Below, one piece after another: positions 1 through 6,855 of a stretch of 6,924 nucleotides of DNA. Origin of the DNA: Anaerolineae bacterium (GTDB lineage: Bacteria > Chloroflexota > Anaerolineae > Aggregatilineales > Phototrophicaceae). Where the stretch lies: positions 1 through 6,924 of the forward strand of contig JACMMD010000629.1 in assembly GCA_014379235.1 (NCBI GenBank), given 5' to 3'. The position numbers and the translations under genes were made by a program. The notes below the pieces were generated by a model. It made no database searches. It was not told where the DNA came from and saw nothing but the letters and a program-made list of their open reading frames with translations. Each line of letters starts with the position of its first letter. Position 1 is the stretch's first letter.

Positions 1-484
1 CGTACTTAACGGTGCGGATGCCCGATGCGTTGCTGGCCAACATGCCGCCGACGGTGGCGTTCGCGCCGGGATCAGGCGGAAAGAATAGGCCGAAGCGCGC
101 CAACTGCTCGTTCATGTCTTTGTAGGGGATACCCGGCTGAACCGTCACCTGAAAATCGTCGGCGTGAACCTGAATGATGCGGTTCATACGCTCGAAGGTC
201 ATCAAAATACCGCCGTGAACCGGGATGCTGTTGCCTTCCAGCGACGTACCCACGCCCCAAGGCGTAACCGCGATGTGCTGCTCGTTGGCGAGACGCAGCA
301 CGTCCGCGACCCCTTGCGCGCTGGTCGGCCAAATGACAACTTCGCTGTCGTGCGCTGGGTGAAATGACTGATCTTTGTTGTGCAGGGCGATGTCGGCTTG
401 CGCGGCGCTGACGTTTTCCGCGCCGAGGATGCTTTTCAACTGCGCGATGATTTCAGGCGTGACGGGAGAAAATGCGGATGACAC
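1..484 (-). CDS. FAD-binding oxidoreductase, GlcD / D-lactate dehydrogenase (cytochrome) type, N-terminal part
   Basis: The first 161 residues are visible; the rest lies beyond the left edge. Seen: a PCMH/VAO-type FAD-binding domain, with the pyrophosphate-binding loop TPWGVGTSLEGN at about residues 74-85, HGGI at 90-93, MNRI at 100-103, and FPPDPGANATVGGM at about 135-148 followed by SNASGIRTVKY. These blocks match the order and wording of the LDHD/Dld1 branch of FAD-linked 2-hydroxyacid dehydrogenases, which oxidise D-lactate or similar D-2-hydroxyacids and pass electrons to a cytochrome or quinone acceptor. The substrate cannot be settled from this half. The start is the GTG at 484-482, chosen because GAAAGG (497-492) sits 7 bases upstream and the alignable sequence begins soon after. 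It starts 20 bases after the toxin stop, so it has little room for a promoter of its own. GC is near 60%, unlike the toxin. Glycolate oxidase subunit D or another FAD-linked oxidase is the main alternative. Confidence 0.85.
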   Translation of the reverse strand, partial: MSSAFSPVTPEIIAQLKSILGAENVSAAQADIALHNKDQSFHPAHDSEVVIWPTSAQGVADVLRLANEQHIAVTPWGVGTSLEGNSIPVHGGILMTFERMNRIIQVHADDFQVTVQPGIPYKDMNEQLARFGLFFPPDPGANATVGGMLASNASGIRTVKY

Positions 485-491
485 TGAAGTA

Positions 492-497
492 CCTTTC
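492..497 (-). promoter_or_regulatory. Ribosome binding site of the FAD oxidoreductase
   Basis: The minus strand reads GAAAGG, then 7 bases, then GTG at 484-482. This decides the GTG start; no ATG is nearby in frame upstream, and the site lies entirely in the 20-base gap after the toxin stop codon. Confidence 0.6.
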
Positions 498-504
498 GAG
501 ATGT

Positions 505-888
505 TTACCAGAGCAGCTTTACAGGATAGGACGCAAAGAGCGGATCGTGACTGACCAGAATGAGATTTTCTGTCATTGCCTGGGCAATTATAAGACGATC
601 AAACGGGTCTTTATGATAAAATGGTAAGCTCTGTTGAGCGAGTATATGTTCGAGTGAAATAGGTAAAAGCTCAATTCCAGTTGACTGCTGCTGCGAAACG
701 AGGTCTATAAGCGGTAAATCAAGTTCCATTTTGCCTAACTGAAACTTGATTTGCATCTCCCAAATACTGGCAAGACTGACAATTAAGGTATTCGCTTCAT
801 TTTCACATGCAGCCAAGACACTTGGAGAAAGTTTTCTATGTTCAACTGCCCACCATATAAAAGCGTGAGTATCTAACAGCAGTTTCAT
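505..888 (-). CDS. Type II toxin, VapC-like PIN-domain ribonuclease (Sll0205-like subgroup)
   Basis: A complete 127-residue single PIN domain, the usual length for VapC-type toxins. PIN toxins are Mg-dependent endoribonucleases that cut tRNA, rRNA or mRNA when freed from their antitoxin; the RNA target here cannot be read from sequence. The acidic active-site residues are all present: D6 in LLLDTHAFIWW, E44 in SIWEM, D94 and D97 in HKDPFDRLI, and D115 in VSHDP. The protein is therefore predicted to be active. The start ATG (888-886) overlaps the antitoxin stop by 4 bases (ATGA), so translation is coupled and only a weak purine stretch (GGTAAAGA) precedes it. GC is about 41% over 541-900 by hand count, against about 60% or more in the flanking genes, which suggests acquisition by transfer. 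The D-T-H-A-F-x-W-W opening and the partner type point to the COG3744-like PIN group. Confidence 0.92.
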   Translation of the reverse strand: MKLLLDTHAFIWWAVEHRKLSPSVLAACENEANTLIVSLASIWEMQIKFQLGKMELDLPLIDLVSQQQSTGIELLPISLEHILAQQSLPFYHKDPFDRLIIAQAMTENLILVSHDPLFASYPVKLLW

Positions 889-1106
889 TCTTTACCAAGC
901 CAGAAATCATCACCGAGCGGTTCATCGAAATCATCGCTTGTACGAATCATGCCTGCATGTAAACTCGGTTTGCGCGGTGGCTTCATGGGCAGCATTCGTG
1001 CTAGAGGCACTTCATCTTTGGTGAGGATAACCTCTGTACCTTCCTCAACCAACGTCAATAAATCAGTGAGGTTGGTCTCCGCTATGTCTATCCTCTTTGT
1101 CACCAT
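885..1106 (-). CDS. Antitoxin, PhD/YefM family, partner of the PIN toxin
   Basis: A 73-residue protein with the two-part layout of PhD/YefM antitoxins. Residues 1-40 fit the dimeric DNA-binding fold: the run of IAETNLTDLLTLVEEG, then EVILTKDEVPLARMLP, matches the family pattern of a helix, 'EEGxEVxIT' and 'PVARL.P'. The C-terminal tail (about 50-73, with DDFDEPLGDDFW) is acidic and aromatic, as in tails that wrap the PIN active site. Its role is to neutralise the toxin and, with it, repress their shared promoter. The ATG at 1106-1104 is preceded by TGAGGA about 7 bases upstream. The gene lies 60 bases after the kinase stop and overlaps the toxin start by 4 bases. GC is about 49% over 901-1080, intermediate between the toxin and the flanks. 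Confidence 0.88.
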   Translation of the reverse strand: MVTKRIDIAETNLTDLLTLVEEGTEVILTKDEVPLARMLPMKPPRKPSLHAGMIRTSDDFDEPLGDDFWLGKE

Positions 1107-1113
1107 TACCGTA

Positions 1114-1119
1114 TCCTCA
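1114..1119 (-). promoter_or_regulatory. Ribosome binding site of the antitoxin
   Basis: The minus strand reads TGAGGA, 7 bases before the ATG at 1106-1104. It is the strongest Shine-Dalgarno in the toxin-antitoxin locus, in keeping with antitoxin being made in excess of the toxin, which has almost none. Confidence 0.55.
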
Positions 1120-1143
1120 CGCTAAACCGTCCGCACATAATGA

Positions 1144-1158
1144 TAGCTGTATATGCTA
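1144..1158. promoter_or_regulatory. Possible operator of the toxin-antitoxin genes (short dyad)
   Basis: In the 60-base gap between the kinase and the antitoxin, TAGC and GCTA flank the centre TGTATAT, giving a 15-base imperfect dyad. PhD/YefM antitoxins repress their own promoters by binding short palindromes just upstream, so the position is right. The arms are only 4 bases and no convincing -35/-10 pair could be placed, so this is a weak candidate that could arise by chance. Confidence 0.22.
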
Positions 1159-1166
1159 ATGAGACG

Positions 1167-3461
1167 CTATCTGCTTTCCTCGACCAAAGCAAGTGGCAGC
1201 GTAAATGAGATGGTCGTTCCCGGCGCGGGCCGATCTTGTATCCAGATGCTCCCGCCGTGCGCCTCGACCAAACCTTTGCAAATCGCCAGCCCAAGCCCCG
1301 CGCCCTTTTGCGAGAGCAGTTTGCGCTCGATCTGCCGGAACGCCTCGAACACCTGCGTTCGTTCTTCTACTGGAATACCTTCACCTTCGTCGGTCACGTC
1401 GATCTGCACAAACTCGCCGTCATCGACCTTTCGCGCCGCCAGCGTTATCACCGAATCGTAGGGCGCGAACTTGGACGCATTGCCCACCAGATTGACTAAC
1501 ACTTGAGCAATTCGCTGCTTATCGGCCATGAGCGGCGAAAGATCGACGGGAACATCGAGCTTGAAACCATGCAGCTCTGTTAAGACAGAAAACTGCGCGG
1601 CGGCGGATTGCACAATGTCCATGAGCAAATGCGGCGCGGGATGAATGGGCAGCACTCCTGCTTGCAACCGCGACACGTCCAATAACTGCTCGATCAATTC
1701 GGCCAGCTTATCGGCTTCTTCGTCCATGATGGACAGAAATTCGCGCTGGCTGTCAGGGTCAAACGTGACATCTTCAGCCAAAAGAGTCGTCGCAAAGCCT
1801 TTGATCGACGTGAGCGGCGTCCGCAGTTCGTGAGAAATCATCGCCAGAAATTCCAGCTTGAGCTTATCGGCGCGTTCGGCTTGGGCCCGAGCTTCCCGTT
1901 CGCGTTCGAACAGGCGCGCTCGTTCGAGGGCCTGCGCGCACAGATGCGCCAGCGTCACCAGTAACCCTAGCTCGTCGTCGTTCGCTGCACGTGGCTCTCG
2001 AAAGCTAACACTGATACCACCGATTACATGCCCCTCGACCAGCATCGGCACACACACAGTTGATTGGCTGCCATTGGCGCGAATCAATGGCTCAAACTGC
2101 GGATAGCGCTGGATGTAATCCTCAAAGGTTTCTATCCACACCACCTCTTTCTGACGAATGGCATCGGTAAGCGGGCCGGGCGCGCTCACAGGCGTGAACC
2201 GATAACGCTGAAAGGTTTCCTCAGCGACCCCTTTGGTGTTGAGTATCTCCATCGTCGCGCCGTCGTCAACCAATATGCACAGCGTCCCTAAGTGGCTGCC
2301 CATCGCCGTTAGCCCCTGCTCGATGACCACCTCCGCCACTTGATGAACCGTAAGCGCCTCAGAGAAGGCAGCCGTCAGCTTTTGCAGCAGGTTGCGCTGT
2401 TCCTCTTCGTGTTTGCGCGCGGTCACGTCGCGGAAGACCAGCACGACGCCGTTGATCGGGCCGCCGCTGTCGCTGCGAATCGGCGCTCCGCTGTCGTCAA
2501 TCGGGATTTCACGGCCATCTTTGGAAACCAGCAGTGTATGGTTGGCCAGCCCAACCACCGTTCCCATGCGGATGACTTTGGCAACCGGGCTTTCAACAAC
2601 CGCCCGTGTGTCTTCGTTGATGATGTGGAACACCTCGTCTAAATGCTGACCGATAGCATCCTCACCATGCCAGCCGGTCAGTTCTTGCGCCACCGCATTG
2701 GTGAAGATCACATGGCCGGCGCTATCGGTGGCGATCACGGCATCGCCAATGCTGGCCAGCGTCACCTGCAACTGTTCCCGATGATTCTGCGCTTGTTGGA
2801 AAAGCCGTGCGTTTTCCGCCGCCAGCAGCTTGCGTTCGGTGATCTCATGTTCAAGGTCGGCGGCATGTTGGGCCAGCGCTGCCTGCGCCTGTTCAATTTC
2901 GCGCTCACGCGCTATCGAATTGCCAAGCTCACGCCGCAGCGTTGAGCCAACACGCTCGATCAAAAAGCTCAAAATGCCGACGACCAGAACGTAGTAGACG
3001 AACAGCGTCGTCGGGTCTTGTTCGGCAATGACGACCAGCAGCACCAGTACCGAGTAAACGCCAACCACGATCAGCAGAGAGCGGCGGCTCATGAGCAGTC
3101 CCGCAATCGTAATCGGAATGAGCGATGACATCAGCGTTTCGCCGCGACCCTGTAATCCCTGAGTGAGCAGGCCCTGCACCTGACTTTGCAGAAAGGTAGC
3201 GATGACGATCCACAGCGCGATCTGAAAATGACCACGCCGGAGCATCAGCAGCGCCGCCAGCATAGCGAACACAAATATCGCGCTTCGTCCTAGCGCTTCC
3301 AGAGTCAATCCGCTCGGGCTAACAAGCAGCGCGAGTATGATGGCGATACCCAACGACGCCATCAAGCCGATCAAGATCACTTGCAGAAGGGGCGCGAGAC
3401 GCCGCTCTACCAGATCATCAACGGGGATAGTTCCTAACCACTGTTGAAAACGCCTGTGCAT
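1167..3461 (-). CDS. Membrane-bound sensor histidine kinase with PAS and GAF domains
   Basis: A complete 764-residue kinase of a two-component system. It would autophosphorylate and pass the phosphate to an unknown response regulator. Domains in order: a hydrophobic N-terminal region with about six membrane segments (roughly 24-47, 58-75, 77-93, 110-124, 128-146, 151-168); a charged coiled coil (about 180-230) carrying IARERE and ITERK; a PAS domain (about 231-348, ending in VLVFRDVTARK); a GAF domain (about 360-515); a second linker helix; HisKA with H544 in FLAMISHELRTPL; and HATPase with N657/N661 (NLVGNASKF), the G1 box DEGEGI at 691-696 and the G2 box KGAGLGL at 719-725. All catalytic boxes are intact and there is no receiver domain. 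PAS and GAF ligands cannot be told from sequence. The ATG at 3461 has a weak GAAAG 7 bases upstream. The nearest upstream gene ends 142 bases away, so it is probably transcribed separately; no response regulator adjoins it. Confidence 0.95.
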   Translation of the reverse strand: MHRRFQQWLGTIPVDDLVERRLAPLLQVILIGLMASLGIAIILALLVSPSGLTLEALGRSAIFVFAMLAALLMLRRGHFQIALWIVIATFLQSQVQGLLTQGLQGRGETLMSSLIPITIAGLLMSRRSLLIVVGVYSVLVLLVVIAEQDPTTLFVYYVLVVGILSFLIERVGSTLRRELGNSIAREREIEQAQAALAQHAADLEHEITERKLLAAENARLFQQAQNHREQLQVTLASIGDAVIATDSAGHVIFTNAVAQELTGWHGEDAIGQHLDEVFHIINEDTRAVVESPVAKVIRMGTVVGLANHTLLVSKDGREIPIDDSGAPIRSDSGGPINGVVLVFRDVTARKHEEEQRNLLQKLTAAFSEALTVHQVAEVVIEQGLTAMGSHLGTLCILVDDGATMEILNTKGVAEETFQRYRFTPVSAPGPLTDAIRQKEVVWIETFEDYIQRYPQFEPLIRANGSQSTVCVPMLVEGHVIGGISVSFREPRAANDDELGLLVTLAHLCAQALERARLFEREREARAQAERADKLKLEFLAMISHELRTPLTSIKGFATTLLAEDVTFDPDSQREFLSIMDEEADKLAELIEQLLDVSRLQAGVLPIHPAPHLLMDIVQSAAAQFSVLTELHGFKLDVPVDLSPLMADKQRIAQVLVNLVGNASKFAPYDSVITLAARKVDDGEFVQIDVTDEGEGIPVEERTQVFEAFRQIERKLLSQKGAGLGLAICKGLVEAHGGSIWIQDRPAPGTTISFTLPLALVEESR

Positions 3462-3603
3462 AAATTTACTTTCAGAAATGAATAGCGCTTATTTGGAATG
3501 ATTTCCTGCTGCCCGAATCGTTGATGAAGAGTCTACTTAATAATAACAACGGAATCGATTTATACATCAGCTAAATAAAACCGCGTGTATCAATCGGAGA
3601 AAT
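3462..3603 (-). promoter_or_regulatory. AT-rich spacer presumed to hold the kinase promoter
   Basis: This is the longest gene-free stretch in the window and the only one with room for a promoter of conventional size. It is clearly more AT-rich than the genes on both sides. A TATAAA hexamer on the minus strand (inside 3556-3566) and a TTATTATTAA stretch nearer the kinase are possible -10 elements, but neither has a good -35 at 16-18 bases. The promoter is inferred from position and composition, not from a clear motif. Confidence 0.3.
3556..3596. repeat. Inverted repeat in the spacer upstream of the kinase gene
   Basis: CGATTTATACA (3556-3566) and TGTATCAATCG (3586-3596) are reverse complements at 10 of 11 positions, separated by 19 bases. 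It lies 95 bases upstream of the kinase start and 8 bases after the stop of the permease-like gene. It lacks a GC-rich stem and has no run of T after it in either direction, so it does not look like an intrinsic terminator. A protein-binding operator for the kinase promoter is the likelier reading; the arm at 3556-3566 also holds a TATAAA-like -10 hexamer on the minus strand, with no matching -35. A weak hairpin in the end of the permease transcript is the alternative. Confidence 0.45.
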
Positions 3604-4620
3604 TCAACCCTGCGGGGTACGACTGCGAACGCTTGAATCTGGCACAGGCATGAACGGCAGTTCCCATAGGATGTGCATCTGCTTGACGGTGTGGATCCGC
3701 CACTGGCGGATTTGTCCGCCGTAAAAAGAGCGAATGATATAGGCTTCCAGCAGCGCCATGAGGGCCGCGACAATGCCACCCAGTAACGGAATTAAGAACA
3801 CAATCCCGATGGCGAGTACGCTGGCAGCCGTGAAAACAACGACTATACCTTCCAGAAAAGCGATCACGATCATCCGTACTATACCATAGAGGATCATGAT
3901 CGGCAGTGGGCGCATCCGCACGGCCAGCGCGATACTGCCCGCCGCGATCAAGCGCAGCCGCCACAATGGTTCAGCCACGAATACCACGCTCCACAACAGC
4001 GCCGCCGGAATCAAGGATATGAATATGAGCGGCATCGAAGGGTCGCTATTGTTGAAGCTGCTCAAGATACCGCGCCAACCGGGAAATAACAGCGGCGGCA
4101 CGATCAGTGTCAGTGCGGCGATCAGCACCAGTCCCATGCGAGTACCAACCACTATCATCAACACACGCCACGTTCTTAACTGGGTCGAAGCGTAGCGCGC
4201 ATTGATGACTTCTTCCGGCGGAACAGGCGACAGGCGCAGCAAATCCCAACGTCCGGCGGTCATATCGTCGTTGAAGGTGTTCAGTCCGTTCCACAGGCCG
4301 ATCATCGCCAGCAGCGGTGTATCGAGCAGGGTGAACGCGATAAGTAGAGCGCCGATCAATGACCACAGGTTCGCGTCGTGGTTGATGTACGCGGGATAGT
4401 TGGCGATAAAGTTGGGGTCAGTCGCCATCACCACAAGCAGAACTACCAGCCATAACACAACCAGCACCGCGATAACGACCAGCACCGCCAACAGGCTGCT
4501 GCTCCAGAGTCGAGCCGGAGAAGCGCCCCATGTGACCTGACGCGCCTCGCTGCGAAACAACGGGTTAGCCTGCGGCACAGCGGCGAAAGGCGACTCGCGG
4601 TCAAAAAGGCGTCGTAACAT
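3604..4620 (-). CDS. ABC-2-like multi-pass membrane protein, second of a tandem pair
   Basis: A 338-residue membrane protein with about six hydrophobic segments (near 41-66, 86-110, 152-178, 196-217, 243-265, 267-296). It opens with a cytoplasmic stretch that carries SPFAAV (10-15), NPLFR (19-23) and RQV. Between the second and third segments comes FNDDMTAGRWDLLRLSPVPP (116-135), the sort of 'G..xLLxLTPL' coupling region seen in ABC-2 permeases, which move drugs, polysaccharides or proteins out of the cell with a separate ATPase. Later landmarks are LIVPPLLFPGWRG (172-184) and AEPLWRLRL (216-224). It is a paralog of the gene just upstream, with no gaps and about 50% identity over residues 109-184. 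It begins 9 bases after that gene stops, with no clear Shine-Dalgarno, so coupled translation is likely. The cytoplasmic tail is longer than in the paralog and rich in basic residues. No ATPase is visible, and the substrate is unknown. Confidence 0.82.
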   Translation of the reverse strand: MLRRLFDRESPFAAVPQANPLFRSEARQVTWGASPARLWSSSLLAVLVVIAVLVVLWLVVLLVVMATDPNFIANYPAYINHDANLWSLIGALLIAFTLLDTPLLAMIGLWNGLNTFNDDMTAGRWDLLRLSPVPPEEVINARYASTQLRTWRVLMIVVGTRMGLVLIAALTLIVPPLLFPGWRGILSSFNNSDPSMPLIFISLIPAALLWSVVFVAEPLWRLRLIAAGSIALAVRMRPLPIMILYGIVRMIVIAFLEGIVVVFTAASVLAIGIVFLIPLLGGIVAALMALLEAYIIRSFYGGQIRQWRIHTVKQMHILWELPFMPVPDSSVRSRTPQG

Positions 4621-4629
4621 GGGCTGTCG

Positions 4630-5607
4630 TCAGCGAAACTCTGGCAAGTTAATCAGTTCCGCCGCAATCGCTTGCCGCGCCTGAGCGTGCCAGACCCGCG
4701 CCCGCGAACGATAGATGAAGTAGGTGATAACTGTGACAGCCCCAACCCAAACCACCACTAAAATGTAATCCAACAGCGGGCTGGAACTTGTCCGGTTGAA
4801 CAGGATATTCATCAAGATTAACGAAGCGACAGCGATAATGATCTGGAAAAACCAGACGATGACGATATGCCACAGCCCATACAAAACAGACATGGGCAGC
4901 GAACGCATTTTGGCCGCAACGGCCACGCTGGATGCCGTGACCATTCGCATCCGCCAGTATGGTTCGATCAGGTAAAACGCGGAAAAAGTGAACGCGATGA
5001 ACAACGGCCCGATGATCGTAACCGGATCGCGCAGCAGTTGATCGCGGACATCTTGCATAGAGCCGCGCCACTGCGGAAATAGGAGCGGCGGCACAAGCAG
5101 CGTTACGATACCCAACAGCAGCACCCCGAAACGAAATGCGACTACGAACACAAATGGCCGCCACGCTTGAATCTGCGCCAGCGCGATCCGTGAGTCGATG
5201 ATGGTTTCGGCTTTGATGGGCGTCAGGCGCAGCACGTCCCAACGTTTACTGGTCACATCTGCGTTGAAACTGTGCAGCCCGACCCACATACCGAAGAAAT
5301 CCAGAATCAGCTTATCGCAGAAGCCCAGTCCAGCCAGCCAAGCCACCAGCGTCAGTAGGTCGCTGTCATCATAAGCAGAGCCGTAAGGGGCGTTCAGCAA
5401 GCCACTCGTGCTGCTATAGATCGACAGCAGCGACCATGCCCACAAACCGAGCATCAGCAGCAGCGTGATGGCCGCGACTTTGATACTGCTGTGCCATAAC
5501 GCCACCGTTGTTCCGCGTTTGACCTGCCGCGATTCAACCCGGAATAACGGATTGTCCGATGACACAGCGGCGAAAGGTGAATAGCGAGAAAACCAATTGG
5601 GCAGCAT
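4630..5607 (-). CDS. ABC-2-like multi-pass membrane protein, first of a tandem pair
   Basis: A 325-residue membrane protein with about six hydrophobic segments (near 42-63, 84-111, 151-176, 196-214, 243-268, 279-298). It shares the family signature of its downstream neighbour: SPFAAV at 10-15, NPLFR at 19-23, RQV at 27-29, FNADVTSKRWDVLRLTP at 114-130, LVPPLLFPQWRG at 171-182, and EPYWRMRM at 215-222. The 114-140 block resembles the cytoplasmic coupling region of ABC-2 permeases; the family assignment rests on that resemblance and the topology. The two neighbours could form a heterodimeric channel. The ATG (5607-5605) overlaps the amidohydrolase stop by one base (TAATG), so translation is probably coupled; no Shine-Dalgarno is evident. 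The product is predicted to sit in the cytoplasmic membrane. I do not recognise a characterised member and assign no substrate. Confidence 0.82.
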   Translation of the reverse strand: MLPNWFSRYSPFAAVSSDNPLFRVESRQVKRGTTVALWHSSIKVAAITLLLMLGLWAWSLLSIYSSTSGLLNAPYGSAYDDSDLLTLVAWLAGLGFCDKLILDFFGMWVGLHSFNADVTSKRWDVLRLTPIKAETIIDSRIALAQIQAWRPFVFVVAFRFGVLLLGIVTLLVPPLLFPQWRGSMQDVRDQLLRDPVTIIGPLFIAFTFSAFYLIEPYWRMRMVTASSVAVAAKMRSLPMSVLYGLWHIVIVWFFQIIIAVASLILMNILFNRTSSSPLLDYILVVVWVGAVTVITYFIYRSRARVWHAQARQAIAAELINLPEFR

Positions 5608-6839
5608 TAGCGGTAATCGAAAGCGATCTCACCGCCGAGCAAAACCAGACTAACATCCTCTAGTGCATTGAGATCAGCCAGTGGGTCGCCCGCGACGATA
5701 ACCACATCAGCCAGCTTACCCTCTTCCAACGTGCCAAGCTCCTCGCCTTGCCCACACGCGGCAGCGGCGCTGGCCGTGCCCGCGACGATGATTTCCATAT
5801 TGGACAAACCCGCGAGCGATAGCAATTGCATTTCGGGAAGCGGTATGCCCGGGCCGGTAGGCTCAATCGGGTAATCGTTGCCCACAACCACCACGCCGCC
5901 GCGCTCATGGAAGCGGCGCACGAATTCGATCATGCCAGCGCTTCGCAGGCTGTCAATCGAAAGGCTGTCCGTTATCACATGCAGCGTCGGAATCAAGCGC
6001 ACGCCGTCTTCAACCATGCGTGTGATGAGCGCATCCAGTTCCGCGTCGATTTCCGGCGCGTCGATTGTGCCGGAGAACGGCGCGCCGCTACCCTGTCGAT
6101 GCGGAATGTGCGTCACCATATCGACGCCGCCATCCAACGCCTGTTCCAGATAATCGGCATTCTCGATGTGGGCGATCACTTCGAGGTCATTGGCGTGGGC
6201 CGCCTCGGTCACTGCCTGCACTTCTTCCAGCGTGAGCACCGGCCAGTCGCCGGGGCCGGGTTCGAGCGAGATTTTGATATAATTCGCGCCGTTCTCTGCA
6301 AGCACATTCACCGCTGCTGCTGCCTCGTCCGGCCCGACGACGTTATAGGCGGCTTCCTCGCCCCATGCAATGCCGGGATAGCCGCCTTCAACCGCCACCA
6401 TCGGCCCCGCTATGAAACCCCGCGCACCCAGCAAATCGCCGTCGCGCAGCATATCGAACGCAGGCATGGCTTCCAGCGCGGTATCCAGATTACAAACGGA
6501 CGTGACGCCGTGCGCCAGATGATTATCGCGGCGGTCAGTAAATTCTTCGGTGAAATGCGTATGCGCGTTGATAAAACCGGGCAGAATCGTGCCGCCTTCC
6601 GCGTCGATGAACTGCGCGTCCGGCGGCGGGTCATACAACGCGGTTTCGTAAATGCCCGCGATGCGTTCGCCGACGATGACCAGCGCTTGGCCTTCAAGCG
6701 GCTCTGCGCCTGTGCCATCGATGATAACGCCGTTGGTGATGACAACTACCCCTTCATCCTGAGCAGAAGCGCCAAGCGCTCCCAACATGGAAAGCAGTGC
6801 CAGCATAAATACCGTAAGAACGCCAATCAATTTCTGCAT
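5607..6839 (-). CDS. Secreted metal-dependent amidohydrolase
   Basis: A 410-residue enzyme of the amidohydrolase superfamily, in the branch of imidazolonepropionase-like and prolidase-like hydrolases. All ligands of a two-metal centre are visible: H93 and H95 (NAHTHF), K189 (YIKI, the likely carbamylated lysine), H224 (IAHIE), H244 (VTHIPH) and D322 (VGNDYP). The C-terminal strand block ELGTLEEGKLADVVIVAGDP is typical of the family's small beta domain, whose first half is at about 30-90 (NGVIIDGTG, GTILPGFI). Residues 1-27 form a signal peptide: MQK, a hydrophobic core, then ASA before Q27, so it probably acts outside the cytoplasmic membrane. The start at 6839 is preferred over an in-frame ATG at 6890 because it gives a clean signal peptide, has AAGGGA just upstream, and does not overlap the preceding gene. 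Substrate is unknown; amide, peptide or cyclic-amide hydrolysis are the usual activities. It leads directly into the two membrane-protein genes. Confidence 0.92.
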   Translation of the reverse strand: MQKLIGVLTVFMLALLSMLGALGASAQDEGVVVITNGVIIDGTGAEPLEGQALVIVGERIAGIYETALYDPPPDAQFIDAEGGTILPGFINAHTHFTEEFTDRRDNHLAHGVTSVCNLDTALEAMPAFDMLRDGDLLGARGFIAGPMVAVEGGYPGIAWGEEAAYNVVGPDEAAAAVNVLAENGANYIKISLEPGPGDWPVLTLEEVQAVTEAAHANDLEVIAHIENADYLEQALDGGVDMVTHIPHRQGSGAPFSGTIDAPEIDAELDALITRMVEDGVRLIPTLHVITDSLSIDSLRSAGMIEFVRRFHERGGVVVVGNDYPIEPTGPGIPLPEMQLLSLAGLSNMEIIVAGTASAAAACGQGEELGTLEEGKLADVVIVAGDPLADLNALEDVSLVLLGGEIAFDYR

Positions 6840-6843
6840 GTTT

Positions 6844-6849
6844 TCCCTT
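6844..6849 (-). promoter_or_regulatory. Ribosome binding site of the amidohydrolase
   Basis: The minus strand reads AAGGGA, 4 bases before the ATG at 6839-6837 (6 bases if AAGG is taken as the core). The ATG at 6890 has no comparable purine stretch, so this site supports the shorter protein. Confidence 0.55.
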
Positions 6850-6855
6850 AGCTTT

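Noticed and set aside
1106..1294. A 62-residue minus-strand frame that ends at TAATG on the antitoxin start
   Set aside because: The coupling-like junction is eye-catching, but most of the frame overlaps the end of the kinase HATPase domain in another phase, and the peptide has no recognisable features. The antitoxin has its own ribosome binding site.
3556..3596. Intrinsic terminator for the permease operon
   Set aside because: The stem is AT-rich with a mismatch, the loop is 19 bases, and no T-run follows on the minus strand.
4649..5242. A 197-residue minus-strand frame inside the first permease-like gene
   Set aside because: It is an out-of-frame overlap with low-complexity composition, while the main frame aligns to its paralog without gaps.
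5826..6851. A 341-residue open frame on the plus strand opposite the amidohydrolase
   Set aside because: It is a histidine- and arginine-rich antisense reading of a gene whose catalytic residues are all intact; such long shadows are common in high-GC coding DNA.
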